A stretch of 38,131 nucleotides of DNA from GCA-020356105 sp041602815. GTDB lineage: Bacteria; Pseudomonadota; Alphaproteobacteria; UBA8366; JADFVY01. The stretch spans positions 1 through 38,131 of the forward strand of contig JBFIFO010000016.1 of assembly GCA_041602815.1 (NCBI GenBank), read 5' to 3'. Position numbers and translations under genes: made by a program. Shown here one piece after another: positions 26,407 to 33,395 of the stretch (positions within the stretch are counted from its first letter, which is position 1; each line of letters opens with the position of its first letter). Under the pieces are notes generated by a model. The model saw nothing but the letters and a program-made list of their open reading frames with translations, made no database searches and was not told the origin of the DNA.

Positions 26407-27585
26407 ATGAGCGACAGCCACGTAAGCATGGAGCTGGGCAACGACTATCCCGAAATCCGCGACGCGGTGGCCCGCATCTGCGCAGATTTCCCGGGCGAAT
26501 ACTGGCGCCGGCTGGAAGATGAGCGCGGATATCCCGAGGCATTCGTGACGGCGCTGACAAAGGACGGCTACCTCGCCGCGCTGATCCCAGAGGAATACGG
26601 CGGCGCCGGCCTGCCGCTGCGCGCCGCCGCCGTGATCCTCGAGACGATCCATGCGAGCGGCTGCAATGCCGGCGCCTGCCACGCCCAGATGTACATCATG
26701 GGCACGCTGCTCCGGCACGGCAGTGCGCAGCAGAAGCAGCGCTACCTGCCCGCCATCGCATCGGGCGAACTCCGCCTGCAGGCGTTCGCGGTCACCGAAC
26801 CGTCGACCGGCACCGACACGACCCAGATCGGGACCCGCGCGGTACGGGACGGTGACGAATACGTCATCGACGGGCAAAAACTGTGGACCAGCAGGGCGCT
26901 GCAGTCCGACCTCATGCTGTTGCTGGCCCGCACGGCGCAGCCCGGTAGGGCGGTCCGGCGCGGCGACGGCCTGTCGGTCTTTCTCGTCGATCTGCGCGAG
27001 AAGCTCGGCAACGGCATCGAGATCCACCCCGTTGATACGATGATCAACCACAACACCACGGAAGTGTTCATCGACGGCCTGCGCGTGCCCGCCGAATCGC
27101 TGGTCGGTGTCGAAGGGAGGGGGTTTCGCCACATCCTCGACGGCATGAACGCGGAGCGAATCCTGATCGCCGCAGAAGCCCTGGGCGACGCCCGGTTCTT
27201 CCTGCGCCGGGCCACGGAGTATGCGAGCGAGCGCCGGGTCTTCGACAGACTGATCGGCGAGAATCAGGGCATCCAGTTTCCCCTCGCCCGGTGCTATGCC
27301 GAAACCGAGGCCGCCGATCTGATGGCACGCAAGGCGGCGGCCCTGTTCGATGCGCAGCTGCCGTGCGGTGCGGAAGCAAACATGGCCAAGCTGCTCGCGG
27401 CCGATGCCGGGTGGCATGCAGCGGACCGGTGCTTCCAGACCTTCGGCGGATTCGCCTTCGCGCGAGAGTACGACATCGAGAGAAAATGGCGGGAGACCAG
27501 ACTCTTTCAGACGGCACCGATTTCGACCAACATGATTCTGGCCTTTCTGGCCCAGCACGTCATGGGGATGCCGCGGTCGTATTGA
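26407..27585 (+). CDS. Acyl-CoA dehydrogenase
   Basis: The protein has 392 residues with the three-part acyl-CoA dehydrogenase fold. FAVTEPSTGTDTTQIGT (127-143) is the FAD/substrate loop, GQKLWTSRA the beta-domain signature, and the C-terminal FGGFAFAREYDIERKWRETR the family signature. The usual catalytic glutamate in a YEGT-like block after this signature is missing: the segment reads FQTAPIST. A glutamate does occur at the alternative site used by isovaleryl-CoA dehydrogenase, in GMNAERILIAAEALG (Glu250). This suggests a branched-chain acyl-CoA substrate, by inference. It oxidises an acyl-CoA to the 2-enoyl-CoA that the upstream hydratase could use; electrons would pass to ETF. The start ATG follows a GGAGACA ribosome-binding site. 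Confidence 0.9.
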   Translation: MSDSHVSMELGNDYPEIRDAVARICADFPGEYWRRLEDERGYPEAFVTALTKDGYLAALIPEEYGGAGLPLRAAAVILETIHASGCNAGACHAQMYIMGTLLRHGSAQQKQRYLPAIASGELRLQAFAVTEPSTGTDTTQIGTRAVRDGDEYVIDGQKLWTSRALQSDLMLLLARTAQPGRAVRRGDGLSVFLVDLREKLGNGIEIHPVDTMINHNTTEVFIDGLRVPAESLVGVEGRGFRHILDGMNAERILIAAEALGDARFFLRRATEYASERRVFDRLIGENQGIQFPLARCYAETEAADLMARKAAALFDAQLPCGAEANMAKLLAADAGWHAADRCFQTFGGFAFAREYDIERKWRETRLFQTAPISTNMILAFLAQHVMGMPRSY

Positions 27586-27624
27586 CGGCGCAGGTATCGT
27601 TGGCCACGCTGGTGGGCTCGGGCG

Positions 27625-28593
27625 TCAGAGGCGCACCCAGCGGCCGTTCCAGGTCCGGCACGCCAGGCCGGGTACCAGCCGGGCGGCTCCATTGTCCTCG
27701 ATTTTCTGCCGAAACGCCCTGCAGAACTGGCCTGCATCGGTCTGCATCGTTTTGGTCACGGTCATGGTGACCGATACGTCGCCGGCCGAAGACCGCCAGC
27801 TCGCAGGTTTGCCCGAAGGCATGCGCTCGAGCGTCTGCTGCTCGAGATCGTAGATCGCACGCCGTTCGGTACGGTTCATCCCGTTCAGCCCCTGCTGGAC
27901 CGACAGCAATTCGATGTCTTGCGACTCCCGGCCGCGAAACCGGTCGACACGGCGCACATAGTGCCCGACTTCGGATACGTAATACCACGTGCGCGTCTGC
28001 CGCCACCTGCCGCGACCATACCGATCGCAGGAAATCTTGACCGCATCGAAGTCACCGAACTGCACGGTTATGCGCTCCGGACCGACAACCGTGCAGATCC
28101 AGTCCCGTCGAAACTGCCGTGCCCCTTTCTGCCCCTCGAGATGCACGTTGACCGTGCTGTTGAACTGGCGCCGGGTTCCGGGAATGAGAGGCCACATTAC
28201 GTCCGGCGCCACGTCGGCCGTGCGCGTGATGATCCCTTTGCTGGTCCGCGCCACGGCGGTCGGCAGGATGAAATTCGGATACCGCTCGAACTCCGACTCC
28301 AGGTCGTTGCGCCACAGGACCCGCTCGTTGCGGAATTCGGCGACGGTCTCCGTGCGACCGCTGGAGTAGGTATAGGCGTCTCCGAGATGGTATTGCGGCA
28401 GCTCGCCCAACGGAGGCCCGTCATAGTCGACGGGGTCGTAGTCGGCTGAAATCCGCTCGTTCAGGGCCGACCCGAGGTCACCCAGAAGATCCCGAGCGTT
28501 CTGCAAGTCGGAGGACGCGGTGCACCCGCCCGCCGCAAGTGTTGCCGCGATCGATCCACACAGAAACAAGGCACGGGCCAGCTGGTCAGCCAA
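27625..28593 (-). CDS. Lipoprotein with unassigned periplasmic domain and C-terminal 17-kDa-antigen-like domain
   Basis: I place the start at a TTG (28593), giving 322 residues with a short basic N-terminus and a lipobox-like LAAGGC (Cys24). A start farther upstream at 28695 would read through the hairpin at 28636-28657 and add a non-signal-like 34 residues. Residues about 66-225 are a domain shared with the SPOR lipoprotein at 19258-20268: YHLGDAYTY, VLWR, then a cysteine pair Cys167/Cys189 in the same W.C.V.G.ER ... G.FD..K..C.RY framework. The last 40 residues match the 17kDa_Anti_2 pattern (GQFCRAFR ... GLACRTWNGRWV, Cys291 and Cys312), also found at the end of the anti-sigma factor encoded just upstream. 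It is the third gene of the sigma/anti-sigma unit. Confidence 0.75.
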   Translation of the reverse strand: MADQLARALFLCGSIAATLAAGGCTASSDLQNARDLLGDLGSALNERISADYDPVDYDGPPLGELPQYHLGDAYTYSSGRTETVAEFRNERVLWRNDLESEFERYPNFILPTAVARTSKGIITRTADVAPDVMWPLIPGTRRQFNSTVNVHLEGQKGARQFRRDWICTVVGPERITVQFGDFDAVKISCDRYGRGRWRQTRTWYYVSEVGHYVRRVDRFRGRESQDIELLSVQQGLNGMNRTERRAIYDLEQQTLERMPSGKPASWRSSAGDVSVTMTVTKTMQTDAGQFCRAFRQKIEDNGAARLVPGLACRTWNGRWVRL

Positions 28594-28635
28594 AGTCTCC
28601 GCCTCGCGCGGTTTCGCGCTCCGCCCTATATATGT

Positions 28636-28657
28636 GGGGCTCCCCTGCGGGAGCCCC
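28636..28657. terminator. Perfect GC-rich hairpin between the anti-sigma and lipoprotein genes
   Basis: GGGGCTCCC (28636-28644) and GGGAGCCCC (28649-28657) form a 9-bp stem with a CTGC loop, 57 bases past the anti-sigma stop and about 40 bases before the lipoprotein start. No T-run follows on the minus strand, so it may act as a partial terminator or an mRNA-processing element that sets the ratio between the two genes. Confidence 0.6.
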
Positions 28658-28714
28658 GACCCACCGTGTCGCCACTGCGCACGGCCGGCAGGCACGTCGA
28701 GCCCGTCGACTGCG

Positions 28715-29521
28715 TCAGAAGCTCAACTTCGGAACCGCACCAACCTCCGCCACGGCTTCGACTGTCTTGACCCAACGGCCCTGTGGGCCCTGCTCCCGGC
28801 AGGCCACGCCAAAGTTGGGCTGCTGTGGAACACCGCTGGTTTCCACGGTCCGGAATGCCCGGCAGAACGTCCCGTCATCACGTCGGTACGTCTTCACCGG
28901 AATGATGGCGCCACCGAATCCGGTTTCCGGATTCGTCCAGATCACCGCCGTATCGCTCGTCTTGGTTTCCAGCGCCTCCTGGAACGCGGCCTCGCGCCAC
29001 GGGTTGTCGATCGCGGCTGCCACGGTCGCCTGTTGCCCGCCTGCTGACTGCCTGGAGTCGAACGCCTGATATTGCCCGAGAAGGAAACCGCCGCCCAGCA
29101 TGACCGCGGTGAGTACCGCCGCGGATGCCATCGCCACGACCGAACCGCGGCGCGCCATCGAAATCGCCGGGCCTTTGCGTTCGGAGCCGACAATGGTCCG
29201 GCCGACAAGGCTCGCCACTGCGTCGTCGTTCTCCGGGGCCTCGAGGATCATGTCGACGAGATGCTGCGGCACCATGGCTTCGGTGGACCGCGTTTCGCTC
29301 TCCACCGCCATCATCACCGTATCGATCAGCCGGTCCGGCACCGTCTCGTAGATCACATGATTGTGGGCCGCCCGGATCATTCGCGCGCCATCCTGGAGCT
29401 GCCTGGCGGTACGCGACGCTCCGACATCGTCAGCCAGAAGCGTCTCGACAAAGGTCGCCGATTCCACGTCGAGCTCGCCGTCGACATAGGCGACCAGGGT
29501 ATTTGCATCGAGCTGTTTCAT
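28715..29521 (-). CDS. Membrane anti-sigma factor with periplasmic 17-kDa-antigen-like tail
   Basis: The protein has 268 residues from the ATG at 29521, with GAAGAGG upstream. The N-terminus (MKQLDANTLVAYVDGELD) is typical of anti-sigma factors partnering ECF sigma factors; the zinc-binding HxxxCxxC motif is absent. One membrane segment spans about 127-149 (VVAMASAAVLTAVMLGGGFLLG), placing the N-terminal half in the cytoplasm. The periplasmic end carries GTFCRAFR...GVACREQGPQGRWV (Cys220, Cys241), the 17kDa_Anti_2 pattern, which I take as the sensing part. It lies 66 bases after the sigma gene and presumably holds that sigma factor until an envelope signal releases it. The same tail occurs in the downstream lipoprotein. 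Confidence 0.85.
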   Translation of the reverse strand: MKQLDANTLVAYVDGELDVESATFVETLLADDVGASRTARQLQDGARMIRAAHNHVIYETVPDRLIDTVMMAVESETRSTEAMVPQHLVDMILEAPENDDAVASLVGRTIVGSERKGPAISMARRGSVVAMASAAVLTAVMLGGGFLLGQYQAFDSRQSAGGQQATVAAAIDNPWREAAFQEALETKTSDTAVIWTNPETGFGGAIIPVKTYRRDDGTFCRAFRTVETSGVPQQPNFGVACREQGPQGRWVKTVEAVAEVGAVPKLSF

Positions 29522-29587
29522 GGTGGCCTCTTCCTTCTGCCCATTCCTTATGTCATTGCCGTCACGTTGCATCGCCCGCAGACGTCC

Positions 29588-30121
29588 TCACGCCTCGCCA
29601 CCCTTTGCGGCGGCGATCGGCGACTCCGATCCGCCGACCATCCGGTTGAGCGCAAGCCGTGCACGAGACAGCCGGCTCATGACCGTCCCCACCGGAATGC
29701 CGAGGGTTTCCGCGGTTTCCTTGTAGGAGCACCCCTCGACACAAACGAGCAGCAGGACCGATCGCTGATCCGGCGGCAGCCGCTGCACACCGCGACGCAC
29801 CGCCTCCAGAGTCAACCGGTTCATGGTGGCCTGCTCGCCGTCCATGCCCGGCGTCTTGTCGTCATCCGGTTCCACGAGCGAAAGATGGCTGCCCCGCAAC
29901 TTGCCGACCCGGATCGCGTCGATCCACAGGTTCTGCATGATACGGAACATCCAGCTGTCGAGCCGTGTTCCCGGCTGCCACTGACCGATGCGCTGGATCG
30001 CCCTCTCGCAGGCGCCCTGCACGAGATCGTCAGCCTCCTCCTCCGAGCCGGTCAAGCCACGCGCAAACCGCCGCAATCTGGGCAGCAGCGCGATCATTTC
30101 GGCCTTCGTTCGCTTGTCCAA
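29588..30121 (-). CDS. ECF-type RNA polymerase sigma factor
   Basis: The protein has 177 residues. Region 2 (about 10-75) contains the core-binding stretch EEADDLVQGACERAI and the -10 recognition helix LDSWMFRIMQNLWIDAIR. Region 4 (about 103-160) contains LPPDQRSVLLLVCVEG and the helix-turn-helix YKETAETLGIPVGTVMSRLSRAR. This start is a TTG; an ATG eight codons in (30097) with GAAGG five bases before it is equally plausible. The next gene is its likely anti-sigma factor. A promoter-like element GGAATA-N14-TCGTTA lies 36-61 bases upstream on the same strand, and the identical element faces the divergent exported-protein gene, so autoregulation is likely. It is not EcfG: no NepR or PhyR is nearby. 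Confidence 0.9.
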   Translation of the reverse strand: MDKRTKAEMIALLPRLRRFARGLTGSEEEADDLVQGACERAIQRIGQWQPGTRLDSWMFRIMQNLWIDAIRVGKLRGSHLSLVEPDDDKTPGMDGEQATMNRLTLEAVRRGVQRLPPDQRSVLLLVCVEGCSYKETAETLGIPVGTVMSRLSRARLALNRMVGGSESPIAAAKGGEA

Positions 30122-30156
30122 AAGGGATAGTCCCCGTTGTGACAGTCTTTAGTTCC

Positions 30157-30182
30157 TAACGAACAGGCCACGAGTTTATTCC
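30157..30182 (-). promoter_or_regulatory. Candidate ECF-type promoter of the sigma/anti-sigma unit
   Basis: Reading the minus strand, GGAATA (30182-30177) and TCGTTA (30162-30157) are separated by 14 nt, equal to GGAAT-N16-CGTT. This resembles ECF promoters, including the general-stress consensus GGAAC-N16/17-CGTT. It ends 36 bases before the TTG start of the sigma gene. The same two hexamers with the same spacing occur at 30425-30450 facing the other way. Confidence 0.65.
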
Positions 30183-30424
30183 CCGCAATTTAAAGAATCC
30201 GTAAATGGGCGCAGGTGCGCAGAACGGATGACCCGGCGACAACTTCGCAATCGGGCCGCGGCATCATGTCGCGCGATCATGGTCCTGATCCGTCCCCGGC
30301 ACCCAAGCTGTGCCGCGCCGGATACGAATCCTCTGGCATTTACCAATCTTTAGCGGCAGCGGCGCTAGTCTGACGTTGGTTCACCCGTCTTGGGACGGGT
30401 CGCGAAGAATCCGCCGGTCCCCCG

Positions 30425-30450
30425 GGAATATTCGCGCGCGTGGATCGTTA
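30425..30450 (+). promoter_or_regulatory. Candidate ECF-type promoter of the first exported-protein gene
   Basis: GGAATA (30425-30430) and TCGTTA (30445-30450) are separated by 14 nt, an exact copy in hexamers and spacing of the element in front of the sigma gene. Transcription would start near 30456-30460, giving a leader of about 65-70 bases before the ATG at 30525. Confidence 0.65.
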
Positions 30451-30524
30451 TTGGTTCAAATGCATGGAAAAATCCGTGCGATCGGGGGATCGATTCTCGG
30501 GGTGCGAGGTCCGGAGCAACTGCG

Positions 30525-30995
30525 ATGCAGAGTGCAGCTCAAAGGAACGACCGACAGGTGAGTGCCGCCATCGGCATGCGGCGTATCGCCGTTCTGGCGA
30601 CCGCAGGCGGCCTTGCCCTGCTGGCCCTTGCTCTGCCGGTAAGCCTGCACGGCACCGGCCCTCACCTTGGCCTGGCCGGCGCGGCCGCTGCGGACGCCCC
30701 TGCGATCGGCGATGATGGAGAGACCATTCGTCCGAAGTCCGGCACCCGTCTCGATGCCGACGATGCCATCAACGACGATGCGGAATCGACAGTTGCGGAG
30801 TCCGGCGAACTGCCGACGCAGCCTGCGACGGCACCGACGGCCAAGAGTCAGCCAGCGACGACGAGCGTTATCAGGGAACTGTCCGGACTGCCGGCGGACG
30901 CAGAACTCTCGGATGACGAAGAGCGCGAGGCGATCCGCAGCGGATGGGGAACCTGGCGGACGGCGGACGGCCCCGAAACCTTACTGGCACAGTGA
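30525..30995 (+). CDS. Small exported protein of unknown function, shares C-terminal module with the next gene
   Basis: From the ATG at 30525, with GGAG eight bases upstream, the protein has 156 residues. A GTG at 30558 is an alternative. An uncleaved leader or signal peptide includes MRRIAVLATAGGLALLALAL (residues 18-37) and ends near GAAAADA. The mature part is acidic and low in complexity, rich in D, E, T, P and A. The C-terminus carries LSDDEEREAIRSGWGTW, which aligns without gaps with LSGEQELLAIKNGW at the end of the exported protein at 31326-31943. I do not recognise the family. The upstream promoter element is the one found at the ECF sigma gene, so it is a likely member of that regulon. 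Confidence 0.7.
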   Translation: MQSAAQRNDRQVSAAIGMRRIAVLATAGGLALLALALPVSLHGTGPHLGLAGAAAADAPAIGDDGETIRPKSGTRLDADDAINDDAESTVAESGELPTQPATAPTAKSQPATTSVIRELSGLPADAELSDDEEREAIRSGWGTWRTADGPETLLAQ

Positions 30996-31325
30996 GCCAG
31001 ACATGCAGTGCGGGAAACGGAAAGGACACCGATGGCGCCGAGAGCTGGATGTTGAACACGGGACGACGGCCTCCGGTTTTTTTTGGCCGGAATCAGTCAT
31101 TAGCGATTCGTTAGGGATAGGTCTTAACAGAGCGTAAAGATTTCGCGGCGTAACATGGGATGATCGGATCACTGGGTGAAAAATGGGCAAACGCGCCGCT
31201 CGTTGATAGCCGCAACTTCATTGGCGCCTGGATCACTCGTTCAACATATGCCACCCGGTATGAAAGCGATCCGAAAATAACGAGGCCAAAGCAAGCAACG
31301 GCCCGAAATAAGCCCGGAGGGCGAT
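30996..31325. promoter_or_regulatory. Intergenic region with a T-run and a third ECF-like promoter element
   Basis: These 330 bases follow the first exported-protein gene. CGGCC and GGCCG flank a loop containing eight consecutive T (31077-31084), which may be part of a terminator although the T-run lies inside the loop. Directly after it comes GGAATC-N13-TCGTTA (31089-31113). The remaining 210 bases to the next start hold a direct repeat GGATCACT (near 31168 and 31228) and the GGAGG ribosome-binding site. A frame from 31160 overlaps the next gene and does not look like a real protein. Confidence 0.45.
31089..31113 (+). promoter_or_regulatory. Candidate third copy of the ECF-type promoter element, one base shorter spacer
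   Basis: GGAATC (31089-31094), 13 nt, then TCGTTA (31108-31113) equals GGAAT-N15-CGTT. The -10 part reads TTCGTTAGG, the same nine bases as in the sigma-gene element. It faces the gene at 31326 but would give a leader of about 200 nt, so its use is less certain than that of the other two. Confidence 0.45.
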
Positions 31326-31943
31326 ATGGCCAAGACAGGAAAAGTTGCAAAGATCAGGATTGACGAAGGGAAGGCGCACGGTCCGCGGCCACAGCATGCC
31401 GGATTGCGGTGGCGACTGCTGAGCGGCCTTTCGGCATTTGCGTTTGTCGCTGCCGTTTCGTTGCCGGTTACGGTCGACACGGCATCGCTGACGCCGGAAC
31501 TGGCCGCCGCCCAGGCGGCTGGTAACGGTAACGGTAACGGCAATGGCGACGGCCAGGGCAAGGGCAAAGGCAACGGCAAGGGCCGGGGCGATGAAAACGG
31601 TATCGGTCGGAAGCCGCCGAAAGACTACGATGGCGATGACGACGATCAGGGCGACGACGACGATGACCATGGCGATGACGATGACGGGGGCCGGCCCGGG
31701 CGGGCATCCGAGGATCGTCCCGATGGCGGTGGTGGCGGAGCTGGCGAATTCGGCGACGCCGATGAGGCCTCGCTCGCAGATGCGGTTGCCGAGGCCGGTC
31801 ACCCGGCGGACAACGGGATCGGCAATCCGGCGGCCGCAGCGCTCCCGACCGTCAGGCAAATCTTTTCGCTGGGGGAGAATTCGGTTCTGAGCGGCGAGCA
31901 GGAGCTGTTGGCCATCAAAAACGGCTGGACCGTCCAGGACTGA
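31326..31943 (+). CDS. Exported low-complexity Gly/Asn/Asp-rich protein with the shared C-terminal module
   Basis: The protein has 205 residues, starting at an ATG with GGAGG five bases upstream. A basic N-terminus of about 30 residues precedes a hydrophobic segment (about 32-47, LLSGLSAFAFVAAVSLPV) that should act as signal peptide or anchor. A repeat of GN/GD/GK dipeptides (about 66-88) follows, then a strongly acidic run of D with G, H and Q (about 102-121), and a Gly/Ala-rich stretch. The acidic repeats could bind calcium or other cations; this is inferred from composition only. The last 27 residues (VRQIFSLG, then VLSGEQELLAIKNGW) match the end of the preceding exported protein. Function unknown; probably in the same ECF regulon. 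Confidence 0.72.
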   Translation: MAKTGKVAKIRIDEGKAHGPRPQHAGLRWRLLSGLSAFAFVAAVSLPVTVDTASLTPELAAAQAAGNGNGNGNGDGQGKGKGNGKGRGDENGIGRKPPKDYDGDDDDQGDDDDDHGDDDDGGRPGRASEDRPDGGGGGAGEFGDADEASLADAVAEAGHPADNGIGNPAAAALPTVRQIFSLGENSVLSGEQELLAIKNGWTVQD

Positions 31944-31972
31944 TGTCCTGAACGCGGCGCGGGCGGGCCCGC
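31935..31972. terminator. Two successive short hairpins at the end of the exported-protein gene
   Basis: CAGGAC-TGAT-GTCCTG (31935-31950) spans the stop codon, and GCGGG-CGGG-CCCGC (31959-31972) follows. Either may end the transcript. There is no T-run, so confidence is modest. Confidence 0.4.
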
Positions 31973-32155
31973 ACGCAGCCGTCCTGCCATTCCCCAAAGC
32001 CAGTCTCGGCCCCGCCGGGGCAACGCTCTCGGCCGCACGATGGCAGTGGCATCGGACTGGCTGATATGCGAACATGACACCCCTCTCCGCAAACCGGACC
32101 TGCACGGGGCAAACTCGGGCAGAGAGCCGACAGCGCAATAATCAGGGAGACAAGA

Positions 32156-33367
32156 ATGAATCATCTAACTGGAAGGCGTCTTGCAGGCGCTTTGGCCGCA
32201 GCACTCGTCGCCTTCGCGGCGCCGGCGGCGCAGGCGGATGTCACCGTGGGCGCACTGATGCCTCTGACCGGCCCGCTCGGCGAATACGGCGAGAGCTCGC
32301 TGAACGGCGTCAGGCTGGCGGCGAGCGAGATCAACAAGTCGGGCGGCATCCTGGGCGGTTCGCTGAACATCGCCGTCGGCGATACGCAGACCAATCCGCA
32401 GGCCGGCGTTCTCGCCGCCAAGCAGCTGATCGCCGCCAACAAGGTGGCGGGCATCATCGGCCCGCTGGCGAGCGGCGTGACCATACCGGTCGCGCAGAGC
32501 GTCACCAGCGTCTCGGCGATCCCACAGATTTCGAGCGCGTCGACCGCACCCACGATCACGACCCTCAACGACAAGGATTTCCTGTTCCGGACGACCCCGC
32601 ACGACGCGCTGCAGGGCATCGTTCTCGGCGACGTCGTCAAGGAGGCCGGCTATAACAAGGTCGCCGTGATCTACGTGAACAATGACTACGGCAAGGGGCT
32701 GGCCGATGCGTTCGCGGACAGTTTCACGAAGCTGGGCGGGGCCGTGACCACCTCAATCGCCTACGAGGAGAAACAGGCCAGCTATCGCGGCGAGCTGACC
32801 CAGGCCGCCAAGGGCGGGCCCGAGGCGCTGGCTCTGATCGGTTACCCGGGCGACGGCGTACCGATGCTCAAACAGGCGATCGAGGAAGGCCTGTTTAGCC
32901 GCTTCATCTTCACCGACGGGATGAAGTCGCTCGACATGACCAAGGCGATTCCCGCGAAATACCTAGAGGGCTCGATCGGCACGTCGCCCGAGGCCCAGGA
33001 ATCGGAGGCGAAGCGCCGGTTCGAGGTGGCCTACGAAGCGGCATACGGCAAGAAACCGCCCCTGCCCTTCATCGACACCGCCTACGACGCCGCCTATCTC
33101 ATGGCGCTGGCGATCGAAAAGGCCGGCACGACCGACGGCGCGAAAGTGCGCGACGCCCTGCGTCCGATCGCCAACCCGCCGGGCGAACCCATCCTGCCCG
33201 GCGAATGGGCCAAGGCCAAACAGCTGATCGCCGAAGGCAAGGACATTGACTATGTCGGCGCTTCCGGCAGCCAGAATTTCGATGCAGCCGGTGACGTCCC
33301 GGGCACCTTCGGCGTCTGGACGGTCAAGGGCGGCGAGATCACCACCCTGAAGATCGTCGAACCCTAG
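32156..33367 (+). CDS. ABC transporter substrate-binding protein, branched-chain amino acid type (second system)
   Basis: The protein has 403 residues. The signal peptide (1-27) ends AAQA before DVTVGALMPLTGPLGEYGES. Family marks are LNGVRLAASEINKSGGILGG, the GDTQTNPQAGVLAAKQLI stretch, and a ligand-pocket region around ISSASTAPTI. The ATG follows AGGGAGACAAG. It faces the permease/ATPase genes GFHM of the second LIV-type system and converges on them, so it is probably their partner although it is transcribed separately. It is only distantly similar to the binding protein at 24180-25436, implying a different substrate. Confidence 0.92.
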   Translation: MNHLTGRRLAGALAAALVAFAAPAAQADVTVGALMPLTGPLGEYGESSLNGVRLAASEINKSGGILGGSLNIAVGDTQTNPQAGVLAAKQLIAANKVAGIIGPLASGVTIPVAQSVTSVSAIPQISSASTAPTITTLNDKDFLFRTTPHDALQGIVLGDVVKEAGYNKVAVIYVNNDYGKGLADAFADSFTKLGGAVTTSIAYEEKQASYRGELTQAAKGGPEALALIGYPGDGVPMLKQAIEEGLFSRFIFTDGMKSLDMTKAIPAKYLEGSIGTSPEAQESEAKRRFEVAYEAAYGKKPPLPFIDTAYDAAYLMALAIEKAGTTDGAKVRDALRPIANPPGEPILPGEWAKAKQLIAEGKDIDYVGASGSQNFDAAGDVPGTFGVWTVKGGEITTLKIVEP

Positions 33368-33395
33368 GCGACGGTCTGCACAATCAGGAAATGTC

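Larger units (their letters stand above)
30122..30524. promoter_or_regulatory. Divergent control region between the ECF sigma gene and the first exported-protein gene
   Basis: These 403 bases hold two outward-facing copies of the same promoter-like element (30157-30182 minus, 30425-30450 plus) and a perfect dyad, ACCCGTC-TTGG-GACGGGT (30382-30399), shortly upstream of the plus-strand copy. The dyad may be an operator or a terminator for stray transcription. Plus-strand coding frames through this region start upstream of the expected transcription start and are probably not translated. Confidence 0.6.

Noticed and set aside
28594..28695. N-terminal extension of the lipoprotein to 28695
   Set aside because: It would translate through a perfect hairpin and place 34 non-signal-like residues before the lipobox; the TTG at 28593 gives a normal lipoprotein signal.
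31160..31363. 67-residue plus-strand frame upstream of and overlapping the second exported gene
   Set aside because: It lacks a ribosome-binding site and similarity, and it overlaps the well-supported start at 31326 in another frame.
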